A DNA stretch of 64,000 bases from Paeniglutamicibacter psychrophenolicus (GCF_017876575.1 NZ_JAGIOE010000001.1:4692443-4756442), one strand, 5' to 3'; counted from the first letter of the stretch, positions 33,462-42,586 are shown. A program made the numbers and translations. The notes: generated by a model from the sequence alone, not told the origin.

Positions 33462-34060
33462 GGAAGGGGCTCCCGGGTGGGCTTGGCCGGGCCGGTGCCG
33501 CCGTGTCCGGGGGCGGTTGCATTGCGGCCCGGTGCGTCCTGGCTCCTTCCCGGGGTGGTCGGCTCGCTGCCGGGGCTCGGCGCGGCACTCGCGGGAGCAG
33601 TGCTCGGTGCTGCTTGCGGGGCCGTGGTTTCACGGGGAACGGCCGAGCTGGAAGGGGCAGCGGATTCGGTTGCGGAAGAAGGCGCGGCGGTGGGCGCGGT
33701 TTCTTCAGGGGCGCTTGTGGCCGCCTCGGTGCCGGCGGTCGCATCGGGTGCCGCCACGGGTGGTTCCTCGGCGCGTTCGGATGCCGGGGTCGGGGTTGGT
33801 GTTGGCCGCGGTTTCGTCGAGGCTTCGGGCCCGGCCGCGACCGCTGGCTGTCCCCCTGAAACGGGCAGCCTCGGTGCCGCGGTCGTGGAGCCGCCCAGGA
33901 AGGCGACCAGGAGCAGTGCCACGTACAGCGCCATCAGGCCCACGACCACCATGCCGGCCTTCTTGAGTCGCTGCAGGCGCCTGCCGGAGGGGTCGACGAA
34001 GACGGGGTCGCTTGCGGCGGTGGACGATCCTCGGACGGGGGCTTGGGTAAAAACAGGCAT
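33458..34060 (-). CDS. Single-pass membrane protein with Pro/Ala/Thr-rich extracellular tail
   Basis: This 200-residue protein has a cytoplasmic basic stretch (GRRLQRLKKAG), one transmembrane helix (MVVVGLMALYVALLLVAFLGG, about 36-56) and a 130-residue low-complexity tail rich in Ala, Pro, Thr, Ser and Glu, likely exposed in the wall. No catalytic motif is seen. The stop/start overlap with the deacetylase-glycosyltransferase suggests an accessory or anchoring role in polymer synthesis. ATG 34060 is the better-looking start (M-PVFTQAPV); a GTG at 34096 would add 12 residues. Neither has a clear ribosome site. Confidence 0.7.
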   Translation of the reverse strand: MPVFTQAPVRGSSTAASDPVFVDPSGRRLQRLKKAGMVVVGLMALYVALLLVAFLGGSTTAAPRLPVSGGQPAVAAGPEASTKPRPTPTPTPASERAEEPPVAAPDATAGTEAATSAPEETAPTAAPSSATESAAPSSSAVPRETTAPQAAPSTAPASAAPSPGSEPTTPGRSQDAPGRNATAPGHGGTGPAKPTREPLP

Positions 34061-34220
34061 TGTTGACCAACGATAACGCACGCCCGCAAAGGTCACAAAA
34101 TGGTCACGATGACAAGTCCCGAGGCTCGTCGCCCTTGAATTGCGCGGCGCACGGGACTAGGGAAAAAACCTTCCACAGTGTGGTCCGACGGGTTTCCGGG
34201 CCGCACGGCGGAAGGGGGCG

Positions 34221-35279
34221 TCAACCCAGCTTGAGCATGACCTTGATGGAGTTTCGCTCGTCCATGGCCCGGTAGGCCTCGGGCGCCTGCTCCAGGCCCA
34301 TGACGGTGTCGAAGACCAGGCCGGGGTTGATGAGGCCGGCCAGCACATCCTCGAGCAGCTCGGGCAGGTACGCCCGGGTGCTGGCGGCACCGCCGGCGAC
34401 CGAGATGTTCTTGGAGAAGAGCACCGAGATCGGCAGCCCGTCCTGGCCGTGCGGAACGCCCACGAAGCCCAGCGAGCCGCCGGGCCTGGTGCAGCGCAGT
34501 GCCTGGTCCATGGCCTCGGCGGTGCCCACGCATTCGAGCACCGAATCCGCCAGCACTCCCCCGAGCAGTTCGCGCACCTTCACGGCGGCCTCGGCCCCGC
34601 GCTCGGACACCACATCGGTGGCCCCGAATTCGCGGGCCAGCGCCGCGCGGTCGGCGTGCCGGGACATCGCGATGATGCGCGTCGCCCCCAGGCGCTTGGC
34701 GGCAAGGACCCCGCACAGGCCCACGGCGCCGTCGCCGACGACCACGACGCTGCGCCCGGGCGCCACCCTGGCCCCGAGCGCGGCGTGGTGCCCGGTGCCC
34801 ATCACATCCGAGAGCGCCAGCAGCGACTTGGACAGCGACTCGTCCGGTTCGCTGACGCCCGGGACCGGAACCAGGGTGCCGTCGGCGTTGGGGACCCGCA
34901 CCGCCTCGCCCTGTCCGCCGTCCACCGGCAATCCGTTCTCGTCGTTCCCGCCCCAGGCAGCCCGGTGTTCGCAGGCGACCTGGACGCCGTTGCGGCACGG
35001 CGGGCAGGTACCGCAGCTATTGGCCCAGGGTGCCACCACGAAGTCGCCGACCTTCAAGGTGGCGACCTTGCTCCCGAGCGCCGTCACGGTCCCGATGAAC
35101 TCGTGGCCGATGCGCCGGGGCTCCGGTGTCGGGTTGATCCCGCGGTAGGGCCACAGGTCCGAGCCGCATACGCAGGCGGCGGCGACCTTCACGATCGCGT
35201 CGGTGTCGGTGAGCAGGACGGGATCGGGGCAGTCCTCGACGCGGATGTCCCGCGGTCCGTGGATCAGGGTGGCGCGCAT
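34221..35279 (-). CDS. Zinc-dependent alcohol dehydrogenase (MDR family)
   Basis: NAD(P)-dependent medium-chain dehydrogenase of 352 residues. The catalytic zinc Cys is in ACVCGSDLWPYRG, the His-Glu pair in RIGHEFIGTV, structural zinc Cys residues in NSCGTCPPCRNGVQVACEH, and the Rossmann motif is VVVVGDGAVGLCGVLAAKRLGA. The preceding 304 bp hold a TAGGCT box at 35324-35319 as possible -10. The substrate is not predictable; it stands alone, without a linked pathway. Confidence 0.88.
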   Translation of the reverse strand: MRATLIHGPRDIRVEDCPDPVLLTDTDAIVKVAAACVCGSDLWPYRGINPTPEPRRIGHEFIGTVTALGSKVATLKVGDFVVAPWANSCGTCPPCRNGVQVACEHRAAWGGNDENGLPVDGGQGEAVRVPNADGTLVPVPGVSEPDESLSKSLLALSDVMGTGHHAALGARVAPGRSVVVVGDGAVGLCGVLAAKRLGATRIIAMSRHADRAALAREFGATDVVSERGAEAAVKVRELLGGVLADSVLECVGTAEAMDQALRCTRPGGSLGFVGVPHGQDGLPISVLFSKNISVAGGAASTRAYLPELLEDVLAGLINPGLVFDTVMGLEQAPEAYRAMDERNSIKVMLKLG

Positions 35280-35583
35280 TTTTTCCTCCGCAAACTTGGT
35301 CTGGTGCTGTCTTTTCCCAGCCTATGCTTCCCGGCCGGGCATGGCCCCTTCTGCGATGCCGTGACGGTTTGTTGCGCCAGCCCCAGCCCCGGTGGTGGCA
35401 ATGTGTCCCCGATTCAACGTAGGGTTGAAACAGCTTCACGAGTTCTGGTCGCTTCTAGCAAAGCTCCGACTGACCAGGCACCAACCCCATAGTTGCACGG
35501 TGGGTGGTTCGGATGACGAAGTGGCCCCTTCACGCATCCCGCGCCCAGGGGCAAGGACAACGAATATCAAGGACGTGTGCATC
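35280..35583. other. 304-bp intergenic region
   Basis: No gene is seen. It contains the likely -10 (TAGGCT, minus strand, 35324-35319) of the alcohol dehydrogenase gene and a 17-bp palindrome, TTCAACGTAGGGTTGAA, at 35413-35429 that could be an operator. AAGGA at 35568-35572 may serve the small gene at 35584. Confidence 0.5.
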
Positions 35584-35868
35584 ATGTACAGCCCCACCCT
35601 GGCCACCGCTTCTCCCGCCAATCCGCTGCCGCGCTTTTCCGGCGACTGGATCACCGCATGGCTCGATATCGACAACGACACCAGCCTGCTGCACGTGGGC
35701 GCCGGACCCGAGGAGTGGGTCCTCGAGGCACTCGCCCCGCACAAGCTCTCGGCCGTCCTGGAAGGCCGCGGACCCGTCGAGGTCCAATTCAACCCCGAGC
35801 TCCTGGTGGTGCTGCTGCCCGGGGCCCACGAGCTGGTCGGGGACTCGTTCTTCCGCCTGCGCGCCTGA
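35584..35868 (+). CDS. Hypothetical small protein (94 aa)
   Basis: I do not recognise this family. The protein starts MYSPTLATASPANPLPRFSG and contains ITAWLDIDNDTSLLHVGAGPEEWVLEALAPHKL and FNPELLVVLLPGAHELVGDSFFRLRA, a mixed alpha/beta, acidic composition with no signal peptide or membrane helix. AAGGA lies 11 bp before the ATG. An open frame continues further upstream but lacks a ribosome site. It converges on the flavin reductase gene 50 bp away. It may be a single small binding domain; existence as a gene is likely but unproven. Confidence 0.55.
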   Translation: MYSPTLATASPANPLPRFSGDWITAWLDIDNDTSLLHVGAGPEEWVLEALAPHKLSAVLEGRGPVEVQFNPELLVVLLPGAHELVGDSFFRLRA

Positions 35869-35918
35869 AGTTCCAGGACCCCCCGGCCGTTCTGGAACCC
35901 CAGCCGCGCGACGCCTCG

Positions 35919-36926
35919 CTAGATGTCCAGGATCATGCGCAACCCCTTGCACCGAGACACGCAGATCATCATGGTGTCCCCCGCCTGGCGTTCCTCCTCG
36001 GACAGCAGCGAGTCCCGGTGATCGATATCGCCCGAGACCACCGGGGTCTCGCAGGTCCCGCAGATGCCCTCCCGGCAGGAGTTCAGCACCGGCACCCCGG
36101 CCTCCGCGAGCGCATCCAGGATGCTGGTGCCCACCGGCACCTGCACCGTCACGCCGTCGGTGGTTTCCACGGTGAACTCGTGGTCCCCGTCCGCCGGGGC
36201 GGTGGCGGCCGGGTCGGCCACGAACCGCTCGGAGTGGAACCGGGTCTTGTCCTCCCAACCGGCGGCCAGCGACGCAATGAAGTCCAGCAGCGGGCCCGGG
36301 CCACAGGCATAGGTGTGGAACGCTGCCTCCGCGTCCCCCAGCAGCTCCTTCAGCGGGTAGAGACCGGCGGTGTCGTCGGCATGCACATGCACCTTGTCCC
36401 CGTAGCGGGCCAGCTCGGCGGTGAACGCCATCGATTCCAGGCTCCGGCCCAGGTAGACCATTCGCCACGGGATCCCGGATTCCTCGGCCGCGGCGAGCAT
36501 TGGCAGGATCGGGGTGATCCCGATGCCCCCGGCAATGAACAGGTATTCCGGGGCCGGCTGCAGCCCGAAGTTGTTGCGCGGTTCCCGGACCTTGACCCGG
36601 GCACCGGGCCGCAGGTCGTCGTGCACGTAGGCGGAGCCGCCGCGGCCCGCCGGCTCGCGCAGCACCCCCAGCCGCCAGCGCCGGGCCCCGGCCTCGGAAC
36701 ACAGCGAGTACTGGCGCAGCAACCCGTTGGGCAGCAGCACGTCGATGTGCGATCCCGGGGTCCAGCCCGGCAGCGGCAGGGCCGCCGGGTGCGCCAGGTG
36801 CAGGGAAAGCACGCCAGAGGATTCGGTGCGGATCTCGGCGACCTCCACCTCGAAGAAGCCGTCCGTCCCGATGCCCAGAAGGGCCCTGGAATCAGGATCC
36901 AGTCCGGTGTCGATGGTCATGGTCAC
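35919..36926 (-). CDS. PDR/VanB-type oxidoreductase (FMN, NAD(P)H, 2Fe-2S)
   Basis: Electron-transfer protein of 335 residues passing electrons from NAD(P)H through flavin to a plant-type 2Fe-2S cluster. The flavin motif is LRQYSLCSEA, the nucleotide-binding motif GGIGITPILPMLAAAEE, and the C-terminal ferredoxin ligands are in NSCREGICGTCETPVVSGD and MMICVSRC. Phthalate-dioxygenase-reductase domain order is intact. The GTG at 36926 has GGAGG 6 bp upstream and overlaps the aminotransferase stop; the ATG at 36920 is the alternative. The only obvious redox partner in the window is the P450 at 43530-44738, paralleling the fused P450-reductases of the CYP116B type. Confidence 0.88.
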   Translation of the reverse strand: MTMTIDTGLDPDSRALLGIGTDGFFEVEVAEIRTESSGVLSLHLAHPAALPLPGWTPGSHIDVLLPNGLLRQYSLCSEAGARRWRLGVLREPAGRGGSAYVHDDLRPGARVKVREPRNNFGLQPAPEYLFIAGGIGITPILPMLAAAEESGIPWRMVYLGRSLESMAFTAELARYGDKVHVHADDTAGLYPLKELLGDAEAAFHTYACGPGPLLDFIASLAAGWEDKTRFHSERFVADPAATAPADGDHEFTVETTDGVTVQVPVGTSILDALAEAGVPVLNSCREGICGTCETPVVSGDIDHRDSLLSEEERQAGDTMMICVSRCKGLRMILDI

Positions 36927-38071
36927 GATGCACCTCCAGTGCTGTGATGTGTTTCCGCGGACGATGCCGCGCTATGCAAAACCGGGATGCCCGGCAGGGA
37001 TGGATCCAGCGAGTCGACGGCGTCCAGCACCGCGTCGGAGGCCTCGCGCACGGAGATGGTCACCCGCACCCCCGAGCCGGGGAAGGCACGCACCGAGACG
37101 CCGCGGGCCACGCAGGCGGCCTCCAGCTCCAGCGAGCGCGGTCCGGCGGGGATCCACAAGAAGTTCCCGCCGCTGGGCGGGACCGGCAGGCCGCGGGCAA
37201 GCAACCCCTCGTGCAGGTACGCGCGCTCGGCCACGACCCCGGACACCGTGGCGGCCAGGTGGGCGGTGTCGGACCAGGCCGCGACAGCGCCGGCCTCGGC
37301 CAGCGAACTGAGCCCGAAAGGCGGGGCCACGGCACGGATGTTCGCCGCGATTCCCATGCCGGTGAGCAGGTAGCCGGCCCGGGCCCCGGCCAGTGAGTAG
37401 GCCTTGGAGAAGGTCCGCAGGATGACGAGGTTCGGGTGGGACTCCAGCAGGTGCCGCGAGTCGGTTTCGGTTTCGGCGAACTCCCGGTAGGCCTCGTCGA
37501 GCACCACCAGCACGTGCCGCGGCATGCGGTCCAGGAATGCCGTGAGCTCCGCATTCCCCAGCACGGTCCCGGTGGGGTTGTTCGGGTTGCACAGCAGCAC
37601 CATGCAGGTCTTTCCGGTAACCGCCTTGCCCATGGCGTCCAGGTCGTGCCGGTGGGCCGGGTTCAGGGGCACGGGCAGCGATTCGGCGCCGGCCAGGGCA
37701 ATGAGTATCGGGTACGCCTCGTAGCTGCGCCAGGCATGCACCACGGTGGATCCGGCCGGTGCGTAGGCATTGAGCACCTGTCCCAGCAGGGCCAGGGAAC
37801 CGCCGCCCACCACTATCTGTCCCGGGTCCAGGTCCAGCCCGGAAGCGATTGCCGCGACCAGCTTGTCCCCGGCGATGCCCGGGTAGCGGTTGGCGCCGGC
37901 CGCGGCGGCGGCCATCGCGGCAACGGCCGCCGGGGACGGGGCGGTGCACGATTCGTTCGAGGACCCCACCCAGCGCACGGTGTCCAGGCCCGCTGCCCGC
38001 GAGTACCTCGGCAGCGTGGCCACGATCGCGCGCGGCACCGGGCCGGCGCACATGCCGGTATGCATGCTCAC
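36923..38071 (-). CDS. PLP aminotransferase, HisC/aromatic type
   Basis: Fold-type I aminotransferase of 382 residues. Motifs are NESCTAPSPAAVAAM, NRYPG, LLCNPNNPTGTVL (Asn), VVLDEAYREFAE (Asp, Tyr) and the PLP lysine in RTFSKAYSLAGARAGY. The sequence resembles histidinol-phosphate/aromatic aminotransferases. A GTG at 38071 has GGAG at 7-bp spacing, better than the ATG 6 bp inside. Placement between an amino-acid importer and an electron-transfer protein argues for catabolic transamination of the imported amino acid or a product, not histidine synthesis. Confidence 0.85.
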   Translation of the reverse strand: MSMHTGMCAGPVPRAIVATLPRYSRAAGLDTVRWVGSSNESCTAPSPAAVAAMAAAAAGANRYPGIAGDKLVAAIASGLDLDPGQIVVGGGSLALLGQVLNAYAPAGSTVVHAWRSYEAYPILIALAGAESLPVPLNPAHRHDLDAMGKAVTGKTCMVLLCNPNNPTGTVLGNAELTAFLDRMPRHVLVVLDEAYREFAETETDSRHLLESHPNLVILRTFSKAYSLAGARAGYLLTGMGIAANIRAVAPPFGLSSLAEAGAVAAWSDTAHLAATVSGVVAERAYLHEGLLARGLPVPPSGGNFLWIPAGPRSLELEAACVARGVSVRAFPGSGVRVTISVREASDAVLDAVDSLDPSLPGIPVLHSAASSAETHHSTGGAS

Positions 38072-38119
38072 TGTATTGCTCCGTTCAGGGGGGTTGTCTT
38101 GGTGATGTGCCCGGGCGGG

Positions 38120-38887
38120 CTAGGCCAGGACCTTGGATAGGAACGCCTGGGTGCGTGGTTCACGCGGATTCTCCAAAACCTGGGTCGGGCTGCCGGATTC
38201 GACCAATTGCCCGTCGGCCATGAAGTGCACGACGTCGCCGACCTCCTTGGCGAAGCCCATTTCGTGGGTGACCACGATCATGGTCATGCCGGAGGCGGCC
38301 AGCGAACCCATCACGTCCAGCACTTCCCCGACCAGTTCCGGGTCCAGCGCGCTGGTCGGCTCGTCGAAGAGCATCAGTCGCGGCTTCAGGGCCAGCGCGC
38401 GGGCGATCGCCACGCGCTGCTGCTGGCCTCCGGAGAGCTGGGCGGGGTAGTGCTTGTACTTGTCGGCCAGCCCGACGCGGTCCAGCAGCTCCATGCCCTC
38501 GCGCAGCGCCTGGGCCTTGTTGCGCTTCTGCACCACGACCGGTCCCTCGATGACGTTCTCCAGGGCCGTGCGGTGCGGGAACAGGTTGAACTGCTGGAAG
38601 ACCATGCCCACTGCGGCGCGCTGCTTCGCCGTCTGGTTTTCCTTCAGTTCGTGCAGCTTGTTGCCGGAACGGCGGTAGCCGATGCGTTCCCCGGCCACCC
38701 ACAATTCCCCGTCGTTGATCTTCTCGAGGTGGTTGATGCAGCGCAGGAACGTCGACTTGCCCGAGCCCGAGGGGCCCAGCAGGCACGCGACCTGCCCGGC
38801 CTGCACCTCCAGGGAGATGCCCTTGAGGATTTCCAGGTGCCCGAAGGACTTGTGGACGTTGCGTGCCCGCAGCATGGGTTCGCTCAT
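38120..38887 (-). CDS. Polar amino acid ABC transporter, ATPase
   Basis: This 255-residue ATPase of the GlnQ/HisP class has Walker [19 protein letters not shown]-loop [10 protein letters not shown], signature [15 protein letters not shown], Walker [12 protein letters not shown] and switch His in VVTHEMGF. It overlaps the permease gene by 4 bp (ATGA). Together with the permease and lipoprotein it makes a complete importer. Confidence 0.93.
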   Translation of the reverse strand: MSEPMLRARNVHKSFGHLEILKGISLEVQAGQVACLLGPSGSGKSTFLRCINHLEKINDGELWVAGERIGYRRSGNKLHELKENQTAKQRAAVGMVFQQFNLFPHRTALENVIEGPVVVQKRNKAQALREGMELLDRVGLADKYKHYPAQLSGGQQQRVAIARALALKPRLMLFDEPTSALDPELVGEVLDVMGSLAASGMTMIVVTHEMGFAKEVGDVVHFMADGQLVESGSPTQVLENPREPRTQAFLSKVLA

Positions 38888-39861
38888 TTGGTGGGCTCCA
38901 ATTCCGGTTCGTTGGTCGGGGCCGCGGCGGGTTCCGCGGCGGACGGAACCACGGCCGCGGCGGTTCCCGGGGTGGGCGGCTTCTTGCCCTTCATCGGGGT
39001 GAAACCGCGTTCGAAGTGCCGTTCGATGAAGTGCTGTCCGACCGAGAACACCGCGGTGACCGCCAGGTACCAGATGGCCGCCACGATCAGTAGCGGGATG
39101 GTCTGGAAGTTGCGCGAGTAGATGATCGAGACGCTGGTCAGCAGTTCCGAGTAGCCGATCACGATGACCAGCGAGGTGTACTTGAGCATGCCGATGGTCT
39201 CGTTGCCGGTCGGCGGGATGATCACCCGCATGGCCTGCGGCAGCACGACCCGGCGCATGGTCTGCAGGCGGGACATGCCGATGGCCTTGGCGGCCTCGGT
39301 CTGCCCCGGCGGAATGGCCCGGATCCCGGAGCGCACGATCTCGCCCATGTAGGCGCCCTCGTTCAGGCTCAGGCCCAGCAGGGCCGCGGTGAACGGGGAA
39401 ATGACCGAGTTCGTGTCAATGCTCAGCAGCTCGGGCCCGAACGGGACGCCGAGCACGATGGTGGGGATCAGCGCCGCCAGAAAGAACCAGAACAGCAGCT
39501 GCACCATTAGCGGGGTGCCGCGGAAGAACCACGAGTATGCCCAGGCGGCCGAGGACAGGATCGGGTTGCTCGAGAGCCGGCACACCGCCACCACGATGCC
39601 CAGCAGGACGCCGATGAGCATCGAGACCCCGGTGAGCATCAGCGTCTTGGCCAGGCCCGAGAGCACCGGTGCGGCGAAGAGGTACTCGCCGACCACATCC
39701 CAGTGGAAACGCTCGTTGGTGAACATCGCGTAGATGGCCATCGCCAGGATGCCCACCACGGCCACGGCCGCCACCCAGCGGCCCACGAAGCGGGCCGGAA
39801 CGACCCTCAGATCGGGTTCCTCGTTGCGTCGGCGTTCGGCGACGGCTGCCACCTGGGTCAT
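38884..39861 (-). CDS. Polar amino acid ABC transporter, permease
   Basis: This 325-residue inner-membrane subunit has the binding-protein-dependent transport motif [43 protein letters not shown]. It has an N-terminal cytoplasmic stretch, about 5 membrane helices, and an unusual roughly 45-residue C-terminal tail rich in Pro, Ala, Glu and Lys. The ATG at 39861 overlaps the stop of the binding-protein gene. Since a single permease is present it probably acts as a homodimer. Confidence 0.92.
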   Translation of the reverse strand: MTQVAAVAERRRNEEPDLRVVPARFVGRWVAAVAVVGILAMAIYAMFTNERFHWDVVGEYLFAAPVLSGLAKTLMLTGVSMLIGVLLGIVVAVCRLSSNPILSSAAWAYSWFFRGTPLMVQLLFWFFLAALIPTIVLGVPFGPELLSIDTNSVISPFTAALLGLSLNEGAYMGEIVRSGIRAIPPGQTEAAKAIGMSRLQTMRRVVLPQAMRVIIPPTGNETIGMLKYTSLVIVIGYSELLTSVSIIYSRNFQTIPLLIVAAIWYLAVTAVFSVGQHFIERHFERGFTPMKGKKPPTPGTAAAVVPSAAEPAAAPTNEPELEPTK

Positions 39862-40757
39862 TCCTTGACCCCGTTGACCTCAAAGGTTTCCATGGAGTGG
39901 TCGGCCATGTCGTAGTCGGCCAGGATCTTGTCGTAGGTCCCGTCGGCCTTGATGGCCTCCAATCCCTTTTGGATGGCACCCATCAGCTGTTCCTGGTCCT
40001 TCGGGAAGACGATGCCGAAGGCCAGGTCCTGGTAGCGCTCGCCCATCGCCAGCGCACCCTTGGATTCTGCGGCGATGACCGAACCCGAGGTCGAATCGAC
40101 CAGGAAGGCATCCACGCGGTTGGACTGCAGGGCCAGCACGGCTTGGTTCTGCCCGGCGAAGATGGTGACTTCGACCTTTTCCTTGCCCGCTTCCTCACAC
40201 TTCTTGGAGGCACCTGCGGCGTCGGCGTCCTCGGTGGTTCCCTTGACGATGCCGACGTGGGCGCCACACAGGTCATCGAGCGTCTTGAACTTCTCGGCGT
40301 TGGCGGTCGAGGTCATGACCCCGCCGCCGGCGGAGAAGTAGTCCAGGAAGTTCACGGCCTTCTGGCGTTCAACGGTGTCCGACATCGCCGACATCGCCAT
40401 GTCGTAGCGGGCGGAGGAAAGCCCGGGGATGATCGCATCGAAGGAGATGTTGTCGAAGTCCATGGTGACCCCGAGCTGCTTTTCCAACGCGTCGGCGATC
40501 TCGCGGTCGATGCCGATGATGGTGGTGCCGTCGGTGTCGTAGGACTCGAACGGCGGGTATTCCACGTTGCTGGCCACATTGATGGTCCCGGATTCCTGGA
40601 CCTTCTGGGGCAGCTCCTTGAACAGCGGGGCCGAGGTGTCGGTGGCGACGGGCTTCTCGGCGTCGGCTGCTCCGCCGCAGGCGCTGACGCCAAGCAGGGC
40701 GGCAATGGCCAGGGCGCCGAGGGCGGTGGAACGGATGGTGCGATTCGTGTTCTTCAT
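39858..40757 (-). CDS. Amino acid ABC transporter, substrate-binding lipoprotein
   Basis: This 299-residue family 3 solute-binding protein has a lipoprotein signal peptide with lipobox LGVSAC (Cys about residue 28), then NVEYPPFESYDTDGTTIIGIDREIADALEKQLG and FPKDQEQLMGAIQKGLEAIKADGTYDKILADY. Polar or aromatic amino acids are bound by this family. The ATG at 40757 yields a normal signal peptide; the preceding AAGGGAG is suitable. It lies 152 bp after the ammonia-lyase gene, a gap that holds a stable hairpin. Confidence 0.92.
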   Translation of the reverse strand: MKNTNRTIRSTALGALAIAALLGVSACGGAADAEKPVATDTSAPLFKELPQKVQESGTINVASNVEYPPFESYDTDGTTIIGIDREIADALEKQLGVTMDFDNISFDAIIPGLSSARYDMAMSAMSDTVERQKAVNFLDYFSAGGGVMTSTANAEKFKTLDDLCGAHVGIVKGTTEDADAAGASKKCEEAGKEKVEVTIFAGQNQAVLALQSNRVDAFLVDSTSGSVIAAESKGALAMGERYQDLAFGIVFPKDQEQLMGAIQKGLEAIKADGTYDKILADYDMADHSMETFEVNGVKE

Positions 40758-40849
40758 GATGCGAACTCCCTTGTGCTTGCTGCTCGTGGAACTTCTTTTC
40801 AGGGGTCCCGTCGTCTTTGGCGGGATGTTTTTGGGTGCACCGATCCAAC

Positions 40850-40870
40850 CCACCGGCAAGGTGCCGGTGG
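40850..40870. other. Intra-operon hairpin between lyase and binding-protein genes
   Basis: A perfect 9-bp stem, CCACCGGCA/TGCCGGTGG, with AGG loop lies in the 152-bp gap. On the operon strand no T-run follows, so it is more likely an mRNA-stabilising or partial attenuation element than a terminator. It may allow higher expression of the binding protein than of the enzyme. Confidence 0.45.
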
Positions 40871-40909
40871 ACCGGTGTGGGTTTTTTGTTCGGTGGCGTG
40901 CTTCCGGCG

Positions 40910-42586
40910 TCAGCCGGCGAGCGCCTGGTTGACCGTGTCCACCACGGTTCCGTCATGGACCAGTTCCAGTGCCTTGCGGATCCTGGGGTACATGACGACG
41001 TCGGCGCGGATGTGGTCGATGGGCCGCCCGTCGTCCGAGGAGGTGCCGCGGACCAGGGCCAGTGCCGCGGCGGCTGCCGGGCTCAGGCGGGCATCTGCGG
41101 TGGCTTCGAGCCCCAGGCGCAGTTCGAGGGCCTGGGCAGCCATGAGCAGTTCGATGCCGACCACCGATTCGATGTTCGCCACGATCTGCCGGGTGTGGCG
41201 TCCGGCATTGTTCGCCATCGACACGTGGTCTTCCTGGTTGGCGCAGGTCGGGATGGAATCCACCGAGTCCGGGTGGGCGAGGGTCTTGCAGTCGGAGACC
41301 AGGGCCGCGGCCAGGTACTGCGGGAGCATGTAGCCGCAGTCCATGCCGGTCTGCTCGGAGTCGATGAGCATGTCCGGAAGCCCGCGGTTCAGTGTGCCGT
41401 CATCCAGGCGGAAGAGCCGGCGCTCGGTGATGGAGCCGATCTCGGTGACCGCGATCGAGATGAAGTCGGCGGCGAAGGCCACGTATTCGGCGTGGAAGTT
41501 GCCTCCCGACACGGCCTTGAGCTTTCGGGTGTCGGGCAGCGAGGGGAAGATCAGCGGGTTGTCGGTGGCCGCGTTGATCTCGTTTTCCAGGATGCCGGCG
41601 GCGAAGGCCAGCGTGTCCTTGATGGGGCCGAAGACCTGCGGGACGCAGCGCAGCGAGTAGGCGTCCTGCGGTGGCTGGCGCACCGGGTCGGTGGTGGCGT
41701 TTCCGTCGATCAGGGTGGAACCGGCGAGCAATTCGCGGATGCGGGCGGCCACCTCGATCTGGCCGCGCTGGCCGCGGGCCTGGTGCAGTTCGTCGATGAA
41801 TGCGTCCCCGAAGCCCATCAGCGCCTCGATGCTCATGGCCGCGGTGATCTGTGCGGTCTCGAGCAGGTTCTGCGCGTCATAGAGGGCCAGTGCTGCCTGG
41901 GCGGCGGAGAAGGAAGTGCCGTTGAGCAGTGCCAGCCCGTCCTTGGCCCCCAGCGGCAGGCGTTCGATCCCGGCCGCTGCCATGGCCTTGATCCCGGAGA
42001 CGACCTTGCCCTCGAGCATCGCCTCGCCCGAGTCCAGTTCGATGTCCTCGCCGGTGTGCGGGCGGGACATCACGATGGCCACGTGGGCCAGCGGGATCAG
42101 GTCCCCGGAGGCACCTAGCGAACCATACTCGGGGATGGCCGGGCAGACCCCGGCGTTGAGCATGTCCACGAGCGTGGTGACGATTTCCGGGCGGATGCCG
42201 GAGAAGCCCTGGGTGAGCGAAACGATACGGATGAGCATGGTCGCGCGGACCACTTCCTCGTCGACGTAGCGGCCCACGCCGGCGGCGTTGGAAAGCACCA
42301 GGCGGCGCGAGAGCTCGGCGGCGTCGGCCGGTTCGGCGAAGGCGCGGCGTCCCGCCAGGGAACCGAAGCCGGTATTGATGGAGTAGATCGGCGGGGTGTC
42401 CTTGCCCGGGCCCATCGAATCCACGACGCCCTGCAGCCAGTTTCGGGACGGTTCCATGACCTCGAAGACCGCCTCGTCGATGACCACCGGGCGGCGGTGG
42501 CGGGCGACCTGGATCAGGTCCTCAAGGGTCGTGCGGTGGATACCGATCCGCACCGGTGCGGTCTCAGGCAATACTGCTGTAGTCAT
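40910..42586 (-). CDS. Histidine ammonia-lyase-like MIO enzyme (substrate unclear)
   Basis: Aromatic amino acid lyase family, 558 residues against about 510 for HutH. The MIO-forming ASG is at 159-161 in EYGSLGASGDLIPLAH. HAL catalytic equivalents are present: Tyr68 in YSINTGFG, Asn222 in LLNGT, Tyr310 and Arg313 in DAYSLRC, Phe364 in GGNFHAE, Glu452 in ANQEDHVSM. But the selectivity loop reads LVLSNAAG, with Asn100 where HAL has a His important for activity, and no hutU, hutI or hutG lies nearby. It may therefore act on another imidazole or aromatic amino acid. ATG 42586 follows GGGAG, and the gene overlaps the IclR gene by 23 bp. Confidence 0.85.
   Translation of the reverse strand: MTTAVLPETAPVRIGIHRTTLEDLIQVARHRRPVVIDEAVFEVMEPSRNWLQGVVDSMGPGKDTPPIYSINTGFGSLAGRRAFAEPADAAELSRRLVLSNAAGVGRYVDEEVVRATMLIRIVSLTQGFSGIRPEIVTTLVDMLNAGVCPAIPEYGSLGASGDLIPLAHVAIVMSRPHTGEDIELDSGEAMLEGKVVSGIKAMAAAGIERLPLGAKDGLALLNGTSFSAAQAALALYDAQNLLETAQITAAMSIEALMGFGDAFIDELHQARGQRGQIEVAARIRELLAGSTLIDGNATTDPVRQPPQDAYSLRCVPQVFGPIKDTLAFAAGILENEINAATDNPLIFPSLPDTRKLKAVSGGNFHAEYVAFAADFISIAVTEIGSITERRLFRLDDGTLNRGLPDMLIDSEQTGMDCGYMLPQYLAAALVSDCKTLAHPDSVDSIPTCANQEDHVSMANNAGRHTRQIVANIESVVGIELLMAAQALELRLGLEATADARLSPAAAAALALVRGTSSDDGRPIDHIRADVVMYPRIRKALELVHDGTVVDTVNQALAG

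Noticed and set aside
40910-42586. Annotation as a plain histidine-utilisation hutH
   Set aside because: Family is right, but hutU/hutI/hutG are missing, the context is P450/aminotransferase and the active-site His is Asn; I keep the call as HAL-like with unknown substrate.
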